A DNA stretch of 64,000 nucleotides, taken from NCBI RefSeq assembly GCF_000524195.1, contig NW_020170421.1:552816-616815 (forward strand), given 5' to 3'. Position numbers and translations under genes: made by a program. Each line of letters begins with the position of its first letter. The first letter of the stretch is position 1. Under the pieces are notes generated by a model. That model searched no databases. It saw only the letters and a program-made list of their open reading frames with translations, and had not been told where the DNA came from. Shown in pieces: positions 1 through 11,077 of this stretch. The stretch comes from Echinococcus granulosus (taxonomy: Eukaryota > Platyhelminthes > Cestoda > Cyclophyllidea > Taeniidae).

Positions 1-1639
1 AGGCTGATTACTACTAATTATTTCGTCGAAGGATTTCGATCGTTCTTGGAATCTTTGTTGAATGTGATTTCGATTGCTTTTTTCGAAATAAAGGTATTGT
101 GTCATAAGTCGGCACTCATTTGGTCTTTTGTTTCCCTGTAATTACGAAATTTGGTTTTGAATTTTACACTTTGATGTTTGTTTTGGTGACTCCGATGGCT
201 TGGGCTATGGGTTGTCATGTTATTGTATCGTTGTTTTGGGTATGGCGATCTATGTGTATTCTGTTGCTTAAAGGTAGGAGTGCATGACGGCGTGAAAGGC
301 CTGACAAAACGTTTTTTTGTCATACAAATTCGCTAGTTTATCATGTTGTTCCCTAGTGATGAGTTTTGGCTTCCACTTTGGAGTCTTGGAGTTGTGAGTT
401 TTTTGAACATTTGGCTTATAGGGCAAGATCCAATCCCACTGAGTCTTCATATATATTATTTAAACTTAAATAAAAACTGCTGTTAACTGCTAACAAAGAT
501 TCAATGTTTTAAGCGAGGAAATTGCAGTGTGCTCGGCCCGGCCGTAAATCCTGCCATTCGAGCTTGTGTTGATTTGGTGGTACGACGTTCCAACCACTCC
601 ACCTCAAATCTTCCCTGAAGTCCTAAGAACCCAAAGTAATGTGGAAGAGCATACAATACTAGCATACAAAAGGGTAGGATTGTCACTGGCAAGGCGCCAA
701 GGCCACTCCGCATAGTGGGAGCGCAATTTGGGAGTCCGAAGTGGCAACGTAGTTCAATATCCAGTTAGACGAAACACCAAGTCAGCCCACGGTCCCGCCT
801 TTCTCTTGAGTGCCATCCTTGGCAGACCCGTCATCATCCTCCCACGAGTGCCATTGGGATGTAGCCAATGCCATAAAAGCCAGCCGCTAACCAACAGCAC
901 CAGCCACTGCATTCTTCTGCATGTGAAAAGGCATTCGATTCCAACTTCACTAACGCATTTCGACAATTCTGTTGTGTTCCGGCTTACGTCTTGTTTGATT
1001 ATGCTGGTCAAAATGGGACATCTCCCTTAAGGTAGGCACCTCGCCTGCCAATCGCTATTTGTAAGGACACGAGTCCAAAAGCCATCATCCAATAAGGTAA
1101 GATTCCGAATTGTTTCGCTGAACTAGGGTTCAGCGTCTAGCCTTCCTTGTCACTATTCTCTGCTGTCCATTCAATGGCTAAAGGAATACTTGCATGGCAG
1201 TGAATTAGAGTAATTGCCATGTGTAGATGTTATTCTTTACTCGAAGCCCTTCTTCTTTTCCCTTTAGGTATAGCACACAGGTATGGAAACCAGGATGGTT
1301 GAACTTTTAAACCGGGTTCGCCCATCGCTGCTACCAATGCGGCGCCACAAATCTTTTCCGAAGTCATAAGAAGTCAGAATATTGTGGAAGAATACATATT
1401 TTTGAAGTACGGAAAAATCGAGAGGTATAAATTACGGAGACCGAGATAAACAAAATATTTAATCAGTACAGATAACACTGATCAGTTGGGAGCAATATAT
1501 CGTTAAAATGGGGACTCTATGGGGATGCAGAGGTCTTGGAGCGAACTGGACGGTTCGTAATTCAGAAGGAAGCAGCAAAACAGGCGCAAGTTGCAAGAGT
1601 TAAATCCAAAAAAAATTGATACTTGGTCAGTCGAAAGTA
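1..1639. other. Intergenic region, no gene seen
   Basis: I find no splice-supported coding exon here. Two stretches, about 545-700 and 1290-1410, resemble each other: each has a CTTCC/CTTTTCC-GAAGTC core followed by AAGT(C)AGAATATTGTGGAAGA-like sequence. They look like old copies of a dispersed repeat. The same GAAGTC core recurs near 15320 in a larger repeat copy. Confidence 0.5.
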
Positions 1640-3650
1640 CCTCTTAGGTGAGAAGTGGCCGGTATGCACCAACCATGTTGCCGGACGAACATTACTGACC
1701 ACTAAGAAGGAACTAGACTTAGATCGCCTTTAGACCTTCATTGCCTGTACGAAAGCATAGGTGGAAGCGAGAAACACTGAACTCGTTGCACCAGTATTTG
1801 GTGGGTTCGTCAAAGTGGATGGCATACATGTAAACACCACCAGGTCTGGCCTGAGAGACAGGGCACCTGCATTACTGTATAGTACTTTTTCTTTGCTCTA
1901 CATCGAAGTTCGTCGTCTAAACTTGCAACCAAAGCATCCACTTGCTTTAACGTTTTAAATCAGGTCAGCGTCTGATGACCCCTTCGAATTACAAGCTTCC
2001 TCGCTATCAGGTAATGCCTGAAATGTCCAACCGTTGTTAAAGTAGCAAACAGTTCACCTTATCTCATCTGTCTGTTAGTTCTGATATTTGTATAGTTGAC
2101 GGTGTGTTCCTTACCTTCATTGTACTTTTGTGAGAATACACTGCCCACAGCTGCATAACTAGTGCCGGTGCCCAGTAAAAATGGTGGATCACCTAATTCA
2201 AAAATTTGGCAATGCTAGAACCATCAAGGGCACAGCATTTGCTCCAGTTCCCTGAACGGTCCAACATGCTCGTACTCAAAATTGCTTTTCTCCTGCTTTA
2301 CGGTCAATTTATGCAATGGTCTCCAAATCTTAGCGAAACTTTTATCACGTCTGTAGCAACCTACCAAGCTCAGAAGCCTACGATGTTCAGCCCAGTTGGT
2401 TTATGGTAACGAAGTCCTCACTTGTTTTTGCGGATTTTATTAACCATCATTTTACCTGATGAGGCAGTATGCTCCAAAAAGCCGACTAAATGTCAAGGAA
2501 CTTGAGAAACCTTTGGGTGCAGGGTTTACCCTGGGTCTCGTAGACGGTCCAACACTGGTATCAGATTGATGTTAGGCTCCCAACCATCTCTCCCGAAGAC
2601 AAGCATGTCATCTAGGTATAAGGCGTCGGAAAGGGCCTCCCTACGTTACAGGACCCACAAGGAAATGTCTGGGATCTATAAATCTCTCTCTGCCATTTCA
2701 ACTTACCGGTGCCGCGATTCTAAATCTAGCATGGAGAATTGCTCAAAGCCTTATAGGGAATCGAAAGGATCGTTTATGCGTGGGAATGGGAAAGCATCTT
2801 TTTTGTTACTGTGTCTAAATCGACACGACCGGAGGCTTTCGTCTTTCTTCATTACCAGAGCAATCAGTAAGGTCTATGATGACATCTTGCCATTAGTATA
2901 TATTTGTGTACTTAATAATTGATTCTCGAAATTCTTTCCTCTCCTTGTTGACTACAAGGTTAAGCTACGCGCGGAGAACGTCTAAGGTGTTTATGAGTAC
3001 AGCTGCTACTTCAAATAGGGCACCGCAAATATCGCCAACGTCTTCCTCCGGTAGAGAAGGGGCTGTCGTGGCTTCAGCGTCTTAGTGGGTGAAGGAAATC
3101 TCAGCAAAATTTCTGATGGCTTTAGTGTTACTCAGAGAAGTGACGCCAGGAATCACGTTCCCAGCCAGTTCTACATATAAAATTAATTTTCCCACTCAAG
3201 TTTCCTTACCTACGTTGACATGCAATGACATCTCTCCCTCCGCTACCATCTCTTTCTCTTCTGCCTATCGTAGCCTGCTAGACGGTAAGGCAATCCTAGT
3301 CTTTTAGTAAAGGCGGAAAGCTTTAAGGTTGAAAACTGATCTAGTCGAAGCAGAATCAAAAAGAAGACTGTATGAGCGTCCTACTAATTTGTCTGAAGCT
3401 TGCAAGAATGCATGAGAGCCATTTTGAGGCGAGCAGGATTTGGTAAAGGATGTCTCACTTGACTTTGAGGACCAATGCGAAGGGCCTCTGTACAGGGGCT
3501 CTGGGCTTGGTCGACCATCGCAGTTGATGTAGTGCTAGGCTGTAGCGAAATTCTGACATTTTTCACTGCAAACTTTAACAAATCACTAAGGGAGTTAGTA
3601 GTCTTGCCGTAGATCTTCTTGACCATAAAGTGGGTTAACACCACTTCTTA
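1640..3650 (-). mobile_element. Decayed Ty3/Gypsy LTR retrotransposon (pol relic)
   Basis: Read on the minus strand, fragments in shifting frames follow the Gypsy pol order. An RT palm region with an LDLxS-like motif lies near 2700-2720 and the YLDDM catalytic motif is at 2604-2618. A YRRFxKxFAKI...PLHKLT segment (the hinge after RT) is at about 2260-2380, and an RNase H-like segment ending in an HFRHYL motif is near 1990-2060. Sequence upstream of RT on this strand (2930-3650) is compatible with protease or gag remnants but is weaker. Many stop codons and frameshifts interrupt the reading, so it is a dead copy. No LTRs or target-site duplications were identified, and the outer limits are approximate. 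Confidence 0.72.
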
Positions 3651-4770
3651 AACCTCGTTCCGCCATTTGTTGCATATTTTTCATATACTCCTCATTGTCT
3701 TCTCAACTTTTGATTTAAATAAAAAACTTTAAGCTAGTACAAGTTCTTCCTGATCGATGACGAGTTAAGACAAAGTTTCACACCATTATCCCAATTCAGT
3801 ATTCAGGGTTATCCCAGCCCTCGCGGCGACCGAGAACAGGCTCTAAGGGATGGGCGTGGATCTGCAGTGTCCTCTGGCGCAGTGAGTATAAATAAAAGTC
3901 AAGTTTGATGCTTTTAAGAAACTCTTAGAAATTCAAGTTAATTGTGCAAAGGGGGAAGTCCACCGGTGCAAAAGGCTCCTGGAACGAGGCGATTGATTGG
4001 ACGTCTTTTTGCATGAAAAGTCTGGTAAATGTGCCCGAATTACCAAGGTTTGGGGGAAGCTGGGGTGGAGTTTCTCAAAAAAAGTTAACTGAGTCCACCC
4101 AATGTCACGTATTGTGTATACTGGCCGATTCCTACCTACATGATACAAGAATTGTACATGTATTAAAATAATGCTTTCTAGAGGGGCTCAAGTACTAACT
4201 CAGGAAATAAACATCAGCCTGCAGACTTGCAAATAAAACTAACCATCACCAAAAGTATTCATTCTTTTTGGGAAATTCGATAACGGTGTTTTACCTTTAA
4301 AATAGTGCAAAAGTCCCTTTAATCTGGACTTTGTCATGCAGGAAAACTTGGTTGCGATGCGGACACAGGCATAGCAAATGATTGTTTGTGGTATTCGTTA
4401 CTAATCTATGGTCTGTTGAAGTTTCTTCCAGTGACACTAATGTTCCACTTTGTTCATCTGTACCCATATTATATTCTAGGTCATGTGCTCGTACTGGGAA
4501 GTTAAATGAGCGAGGGTGTGGTATGTGATTAAACGATAATTAAACGTATTTTAGAGTGACCTTTTACAGAGCTGTTATTTGTTCTACGGTTTAATGATAG
4601 GAAGGTCACGCAGTGTATAGCCAATTTTGACATTCAGCTGTTTTGCATTATAGGTTAGGCGGTGATTTACCATTTCATGAACAAATACTGAGTTTTCCCT
4701 AGTGATTGCCGACTTCGATTGATTTTTTCGTTTCAAGAGTTACTTACGTTTATTTTTCTTTCTTTCGTAG
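3651..4770. other. Region upstream of the BCAR3-like gene
   Basis: No confident exon is seen. The 5' exon(s) of the BCAR3-like gene must lie here or further upstream, because the first recognisable exon begins at a splice acceptor (pyrimidine tract ending TTTCTTTCGTAG just before 4771) and not at a start codon. An open stretch at 3944-4171 (+) has no clear donor and was not adopted. Confidence 0.4.
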
Positions 4771-7700
4771 CCAGTTTCAACCGGTGTACCTGATAAGGTA
4801 GTGTCCCATTCTGATGACCAGGAAGAAGGTGAAATTTCGGAGCAGCCATGGTTTCATGGGTCGTTAAATCCGAAGATAGCTTTCAGTCGTCTTTTAAATA
4901 GTGGTTCCTTTCTAGTGACAAATGACGAGCATGATCGATCATCATTTTGTCTCTATATGAAGTGGAACGGTCGGTGTTTTAGAACTGATATTCCATTCAA
5001 TCCAATAACGAAGAAATACAGCCTCGGATCGGTTAAACGCAATAGCGTTGTGGATTTATTAAACTTTTACATAGTTAACCAGCTTCCTGTCAGTGAAGAC
5101 ATTGGTGCCGTTCTTTTTTCACCCATTGTCGTCCCTCGATTCAGTAGTATGAATGAATCTGAAACCTGCGTTCCTCTGGTAGATGGGACAGGCCATAAAG
5201 CATATGGGGTCGGTGATCCACAGGATTCCTATATTAGGTTAATGTATCACATAAGAAGCTTTCATACTTTAAATGTGGTTTTAAGGTGTAACATTTTTGC
5301 TGCGAACCATAGCCCTATTCGTTTAAACACAGTAATTTTTTGCTGAATTAGTGGAGTGCCATTTGTGATTTTGCTCAATTTTGATGCTAATTTTAGACCA
5401 AGTTTACTTTAACTGGGTGGGTTCTAATAACTTAACCAATTCGCCCAATCTTTTCTTGCTCCAGGTCTTCGGTGGACTCAACCCGGGAGGGAGAGATCTT
5501 GGCTCATCCCAGTACGCTCCAACACCTCCAACTGGGCGCCGACTGAATCGGAAGCGAATTCGCTATCTTCCTATGAATGAAAAGCCTTCTCACTATGAAA
5601 ATTTTAAATTAAACAAATCTTTGGGTAATCTCACCTCAATCTACTGCGACCCGTCAAATTTCTGTGGGAGTACACTAAGTCTACCGACAACCAGCTTCAC
5701 CGATCTCATCAATAAAGATACGGCGTTTCAACAACTAACTGGAATGTGCCAGGGTTTTGTGAACTATGATCTGGCACTCACATTCTTAACATTTATCGAT
5801 GTTGCAAGGATATTGGACGAGGATGCCTTCTATTTTGTTGGGAAAATCCTGTTGAATGCCGGAGTTGATGCAGTAGCTGCTTGTCTGGCCACTGAAACAG
5901 CATCCATTCTTACTCTCAGTTGGCTACCTGATTCTGGAGATAGCATTTCACTGCCTTCTGATGGCTACTCACTTTTACTCTGGCCTGCTGCCAATGGGTA
6001 TCGCAGAGATCTTTTCAATAGGTGAGGTTTACATACGAATATCCTACCTTGTGTACACTTTATGCAAAGTAGATGTAAGTTTTGGTTTTTACATTTGCTC
6101 TTGCAGGGACCGTTTTCTGTCACTATTTCTTACCGCCTCAATTGTCCTTCAAAAGGAGGTTGATTCGAAAGCTGCACTGCTTGCTCTATGGATGGACGTT
6201 ATTGAGAAATTAACATTGTGTCACAAGGATTACTTTACAGCAAATGCTCTCGCAAACGGAATCTGTGTTGATCAGGTGTGTTTCTTTCCATTATTGACTT
6301 AGCTGGCGGATTTAAATTCTTGCAATACCTTCTTTCAAGTCTTTTCGAATTGACAAGACCCTCTCATATCTAGGAATATCACCACCATAACACCCTTTTT
6401 GCGTTTCACGCGTGGCATTAATGATCTTCACCTTTGTGCGGCACACCAGTGCAAGTGCGTACACAAAAATGGGAGCACGACAGACTGGGAAAAAGAAATA
6501 TATTATTCTACCAGGGATTGTGCACCGACCTAAACGCAGTCGGCCCACATCTATTAACGAAGTGTATTTCGACTTAGTAATCGCCTAAAAAAACTGCGAG
6601 TCTGATTTCCCATACATTTGGGATAGTGCTCCTTTGAGGAGTTGAATGGAGGGATTCTCTCTGTGAGGTTTGCTAGCATTTGCAAAATTCATGCAATTTG
6701 GCAGATTCCCTTTAATTGATCAAACCAGAGGATTATGTCTGGCATAAGATGGTACTGGCACGTGGATGTGTGCTGCTCTCATTTTTATTGCAAAAGCATT
6801 TTTTTTGCGATTGAATTTTGTGCTATATGGCAAAGTCGTTCACACCAATTTATAGAGAATTGGAGTGGAAACCACAGTTTTTGAAGTTGTCTCCCCACTA
6901 CACTTATACCTTTTGCCAGCATCTAAGCAGTACCTGAAAGTTTCTAATGTGGCAAGATTTGTTGGCAGAACTTAGTTATTCTAGGAGTGCCTAATTTCCT
7001 TCGTCATCGATACTAAAATGCTGACCCTCTAGGGTGCCCTTTTAGCGACCCATATCCCAAGGGGAATGCGGTAATACCTCATGGTTGAGTTGCCGTAATA
7101 TGCCTGTGTGCAGTGAGCAGTATGGGTCCATGTGTTGTCCCGAATGAATGGGACGCCCTTAATGACCAAGTCTGTTCTTTTCGTTCACTGATACGCATGA
7201 ATAGCATGCAGAACTTAGCAGTGATATTCGCTGCTGATAGCGATACCATAGGGTAGGAAATTCGCATAAAGTCTTTTTTACTCTAGAAAGCGCCTGCCAT
7301 TACTTTAGCCGCAGATACAATTATTAGAATTTTTTGGTCTTGGCGAATTGGGACACTTCCACAGATATGGGGCTTACCGGTATTCTAAAAAGAAATAATG
7401 CACCTAGGTTTCTATGCGAACACTATCAGCATTTTCTGTTATTCTGATAGACGGTATTGCGACTGGTCTTTGAACCCGTGGACCTCCATACAATGCAAAA
7501 TCATGGTTTAACGTGAACACTTCTCGCAGTTTCTGGTTAAGCTTATTTTAAAGCAGAAAGCTCTTTATTAACCCTATTTATTTTAAATACATGTCCCAGA
7601 TACTTAACCAGAAGAGTCTGTGGGAGCAAGCATTTGGGTGCAAGGAGAACCCCGAGGCAGTAGATAAATTGAAAAGTCTCCTTTTGGAGCGTCGTGTTCA

Positions 7701-8242
7701 AGGGGCGAACTCCATTGAAACAGCAGCCTCTTGCCTGGCTCAGATAGATGTATGTGTGCCCAACATAGCTCCACTGGTGGAAGAACTGTATCGAGTTCAG
7801 CCTCCAGATGTGGATTCTGGAGGAATCCCACCTGCCCCACTTTTGCAAAAACTATCAGTCGCGAAAGGCGCCTACTCTCGCCAAAGGAAAAATGGGGCAA
7901 TTTGCATAGACCTCTGGGTAAAAAAGCAGTGGCTTGAGCTACATACGATCCAGGTGAGCAGTTGTGTGATCCATTCTCAAGGAGACATTTCATCAGATAA
8001 GTGCTTGAAATTTGTACCTCCACTTATTCATTGGCTAATACTTAATCGTACCTTCACCAAGCGTTAATGACCCTGAATCCGTTTGTTTCTCGTTTCAGAT
8101 ACCAGATGACCTTCATTCTGCCCTTAAAACTGAGAATTTGTTGCTTCTTTTGATGGGACCTGTAGACATTAGCCGAAATGATGTTCTAGAGGATTACTGC
8201 AGGAAGCTGACAAAAACCCTTTCACTGCTCTCAGACTCTTGA
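4771..8242 (+). CDS. BCAR3/SH2D3 (NSP)-family adaptor, SH2 plus Cdc25-like domain, 5' incomplete
   Basis: Exons: 4771-~5178 (donor CTG|GTAGAT; a donor at 5208 is possible), 5465-6021, 6107-6275, 7600-7953, 8099-8242 (stop TGA 8240-8242). From 6021 onward all phases agree. About 543 residues are visible. The SH2 domain (about 4840-5140) starts with a WFHG motif and ends with a GAVLFSPI segment matching the NSP-family GAIIFQPI. The second half aligns with the NSP Cdc25-homology domain: an RDxFxxLFLTASIVLQ helix in exon 3, a VPNIAPLVEELYRV segment like the family's VPLLMPLVTLMER, and a C-terminal LLLLMGPVDIS...YCRKLTKTLSLL stretch like the FQMRLLWGS...YEKFNQILTALS end. In the family this domain is not a working GEF but binds p130Cas, linking integrins and receptor kinases to Rap/Rac signalling. 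The phosphotyrosine-binding Arg of FLVR is Thr here (codon 4918-4920). The first exon(s) and start codon are not identified. Confidence 0.85.
6276..7599. other. Intron of the BCAR3-like gene
   Basis: This 1.3 kb intron runs between a CAG|GTGTGT donor and a TGTCCCAG acceptor. I see no coding exon or recognisable element inside it. Confidence 0.6.
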
Positions 8243-10741
8243 CTTTCCTTTCCTGAGTCTCTTTAGATATTTTACTTCTTATTTGTTGAATTTTTAGTCT
8301 TCACTATTTTTTAAATCAAGGTATGCTATCTAAATTACCTTTTTTCCTAGATTTTTGGAATTTTCGTTGCCTTTAGTGAAAACGGGGAAAGGGCTCGGTC
8401 AAAAGTAAACGCTTACTTATAATTATAAGTAGATATTAAAAATCTGTTTACCAAAAAATCTTAAACGGGATGTCATTCTGCACACAACTCTTATCCGTGG
8501 AACATTTTCACTGGGATGATTTGTAAAGATCTCTTTGAAGTGCTAACGAGTACATCAAATTTTGGACAAAAAATTGACTTCGAATTCTTTGCTTACACAA
8601 TTCAGGGCGGCAACCCAGCCTCACTGGCTTAAACTCACGTCGAGGGCAGGAGACGAAATCGGTCAGCAATATCGTCCAAGTAGGATAGCTTGTTCTAATG
8701 ATGCGGTAATTACGTGAAGGAAGACGGAGAACCGACAGCCAGGTAAGCAAGCCAATCACACCCAGCAGCAGTAGCGGCAGCGCGCGTACCGTTCAGCAAG
8801 TCCAAATGGAGGCTATAGCGAGGATGTAAGTGCCTCTCAATAATGGAAGCAGCGGTAATTTAAGCAAGTGTAGCAAAGAAAAAAAGGAATGGGAAAAAAC
8901 AGGAAAAAGTAAAATGACATTTGGTGCCAATTAATGTGAGTAATTTAACGTGAGAAAGTTGGATTATGCAGGAGTGTACCAAATCAAAAGTACGATGCTG
9001 TTTCTTCGTAAATAAACGTCTAATTTGCAAGCACAGAATAGTAGAGAGTATAAGAGCCATGAGTTGGTAATGTGAAATGACTGGTTGATCGCACAAGCTT
9101 TGATCACAGTGATTTGATCATACCTAAGCTTGAGCAAGCAGATCTCTTTAATCGTTTCATGTAGATTATAATTTTTACCTCAAATTTGATATAGATGGAC
9201 GAAGATATTGCCTCTCGTATAAAGTTCAAGAGCTGAGTATAACTTAGAAATAAGCAGGTAATAAAGATTACTTAAAAAGAGATTTAGGCGGAGGAAACGG
9301 TATTGGAAATTCTAATAGTAACAGTCGCGTTTCCACCAGAATAAATTTTATGCAATCCATGCTCTCTGTTCGCAGTGGCGTTACACATTTCAGCGATGGA
9401 TCAGCTTAGCTTGGAGTTTAAGTTGGACCAAATTTAACACGCTTCAAATTAAAACCGCATTCAATTTTGGCTTCATAATCACCACAGAAGCTAGCAGAAC
9501 CATGTGCTGGAGAGAGAGGTGGTTAAATCAGATCCTAGCATTCCTTCCCCACTTTTCTATCAAAAATTGGCTACAAAGTGTGCCGAAAATTTATATGAGG
9601 TGGGTTATGTAAGCTTATAAAAATGTAAAACCAATCCAGAATATACAAGTTTGTGGTACACAAAGATTGTTAGTCTAATTTGAAAACCAAATTTTTATAG
9701 GGTGTAAAGGTAAAAAAGAAACTATCCAACTGAACGTTGTCAGGAAATAGCGAACGTAAATTGAAGTAATCTAAAAGGAAAACGCATCGGGTCCATAATG
9801 TATAACCACGTGTGGCCTTAAAAACTTGACATGTCTTAATGATGTCTCCTGAAATCAAACTTGCCGACACAGTCGACTGTAACTGTCCTACTTTCTTAAT
9901 AAAAAGATAGTAATCACGGTATTTTTTCATCTGGAAAACTATTAAATGAATTTGGTGGAAGGATGTATGCCAGCTCGATAATAAATAACTCTAAGTGAAT
10001 ATTATGGGACACCGGTTATTTACTAACCCAATTACTGATGCCCTAAACACAAAAATACTATTATTCTACCTGTCATTCACAAAGCCACTTCAGTCCTGTA
10101 CCGTGCAAAATTTTGTAACGCATAATTTATTGAAAGCATTATTTGCAAAAGCACGAATACCGGACGTTGAATGAACCGTTGGTCATGGAAATCTCTTAAG
10201 TTACACGAAAGTGTGATATATGAGACATAATTTTACTGCGTCTAATCATCAGGCAGAATCAGACAAAATACAAAAATGTGCTATTTGTAAATGATTCTAT
10301 GATATGGATTAACTCATTAATATAGACTTGTTTACAATAATAAGACTAATGTTCTCCTGATAGCTCCTCTACATTAATTCTACAGAAGATTGTATTTCCT
10401 TTTCGTCACCATCATCACCTAAAGTTTCGTTATTTACCAATCGAAGGGGTTATTCTCCTTCTTGTGGTTTTAATTGTGGCAAATGATCTCAAACCTGTAT
10501 TGTCGTGGAAACAACTAAGTTTGAAGAAGAATAAGCATAAGTAATCAATCCTGCCTAGTCAAACTCTTAATTATATCAGTTACACAACTTTCCTCACAAA
10601 CTTGTTTTGGCACTTTATTAAAAGTGACGTACGATTACCCAAGTAATAGTTGCTTGAAATGTCTGGTAAAAGGAAATTCTACTAAAAAAATCCAGGAGTC
10701 TTAGAGAAGATATTGCAAATCATTTACAATGTTTGAAAGAG
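8243..10741. other. Intergenic region, no gene seen
   Basis: This is the 3' flank of the BCAR3-like gene followed by AT-rich DNA. A GC-richer patch at about 8590-8850 can be read on the minus strand as a hydrophobic stretch (leucine-rich, around 8700-8780), but no convincing splice junctions frame it. No canonical AATAAA was found close to the stop at 8242. Confidence 0.4.
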
Positions 10742-11077
10742 TCAGCCATTAGTGCATTTCAGAACAGACTTCGGAATCTCGTGTGTTTTGATCGGATTTA
10801 AACGACTGCCACTACTTCCCCTCCACGAAAACAATTCACCAACGATGTTACTCATGCGTTTGTTTAGATCAAAACGCTGAATTAGACGCGTCACGTGATG
10901 CCCCTTTGTAGCAAAGGCGCTAAATCCAACTGAATGCCAAGCGCCCGAAGCAGGATTTCCCGCGGCAAATCGGTTAGTCAAGTGACGCTCGGTGGGTGCC
11001 ACGTCTGGTGATGCGCACATTAGAGGCGTTTGTCGGCGCCATGGCACACTGTGATGTTGTTTGTGGGGAATTGCACA
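10742..11077 (-). CDS. Orphan terminal exon of an unrecognised gene
   Basis: On the minus strand a good acceptor (pyrimidine tract then TTTTGCAG) at 11078-11079 is followed by exactly 112 codons ending in TGA (10742-10744). The base composition is noticeably more GC-rich than the flanks, as for the confirmed exons in this window. The predicted peptide is basic and Ser/His-rich (for example FSWRGSSGSR and KTHEIPKSVLK segments) with no membrane segment or domain I recognise. The upstream exon is not identified; an open stretch at 11571-11700 on the same strand is the nearest candidate but has no strong donor. It could be the 3' exon of a rapidly evolving gene or a chance open frame. Confidence 0.35.
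   Translation of the reverse strand, partial: CAIPHKQHHSVPWRRQTPLMCASPDVAPTERHLTNRFAAGNPASGAWHSVGFSAFATKGHHVTRLIQRFDLNKRMSNIVGELFSWRGSSGSRLNPIKTHEIPKSVLKCTNG

Noticed and set aside
728..1030. 100-codon open frame (+) and an overlapping 85-codon frame (-)
   Set aside because: Both strands are open by chance; no start context, domain or splice support.
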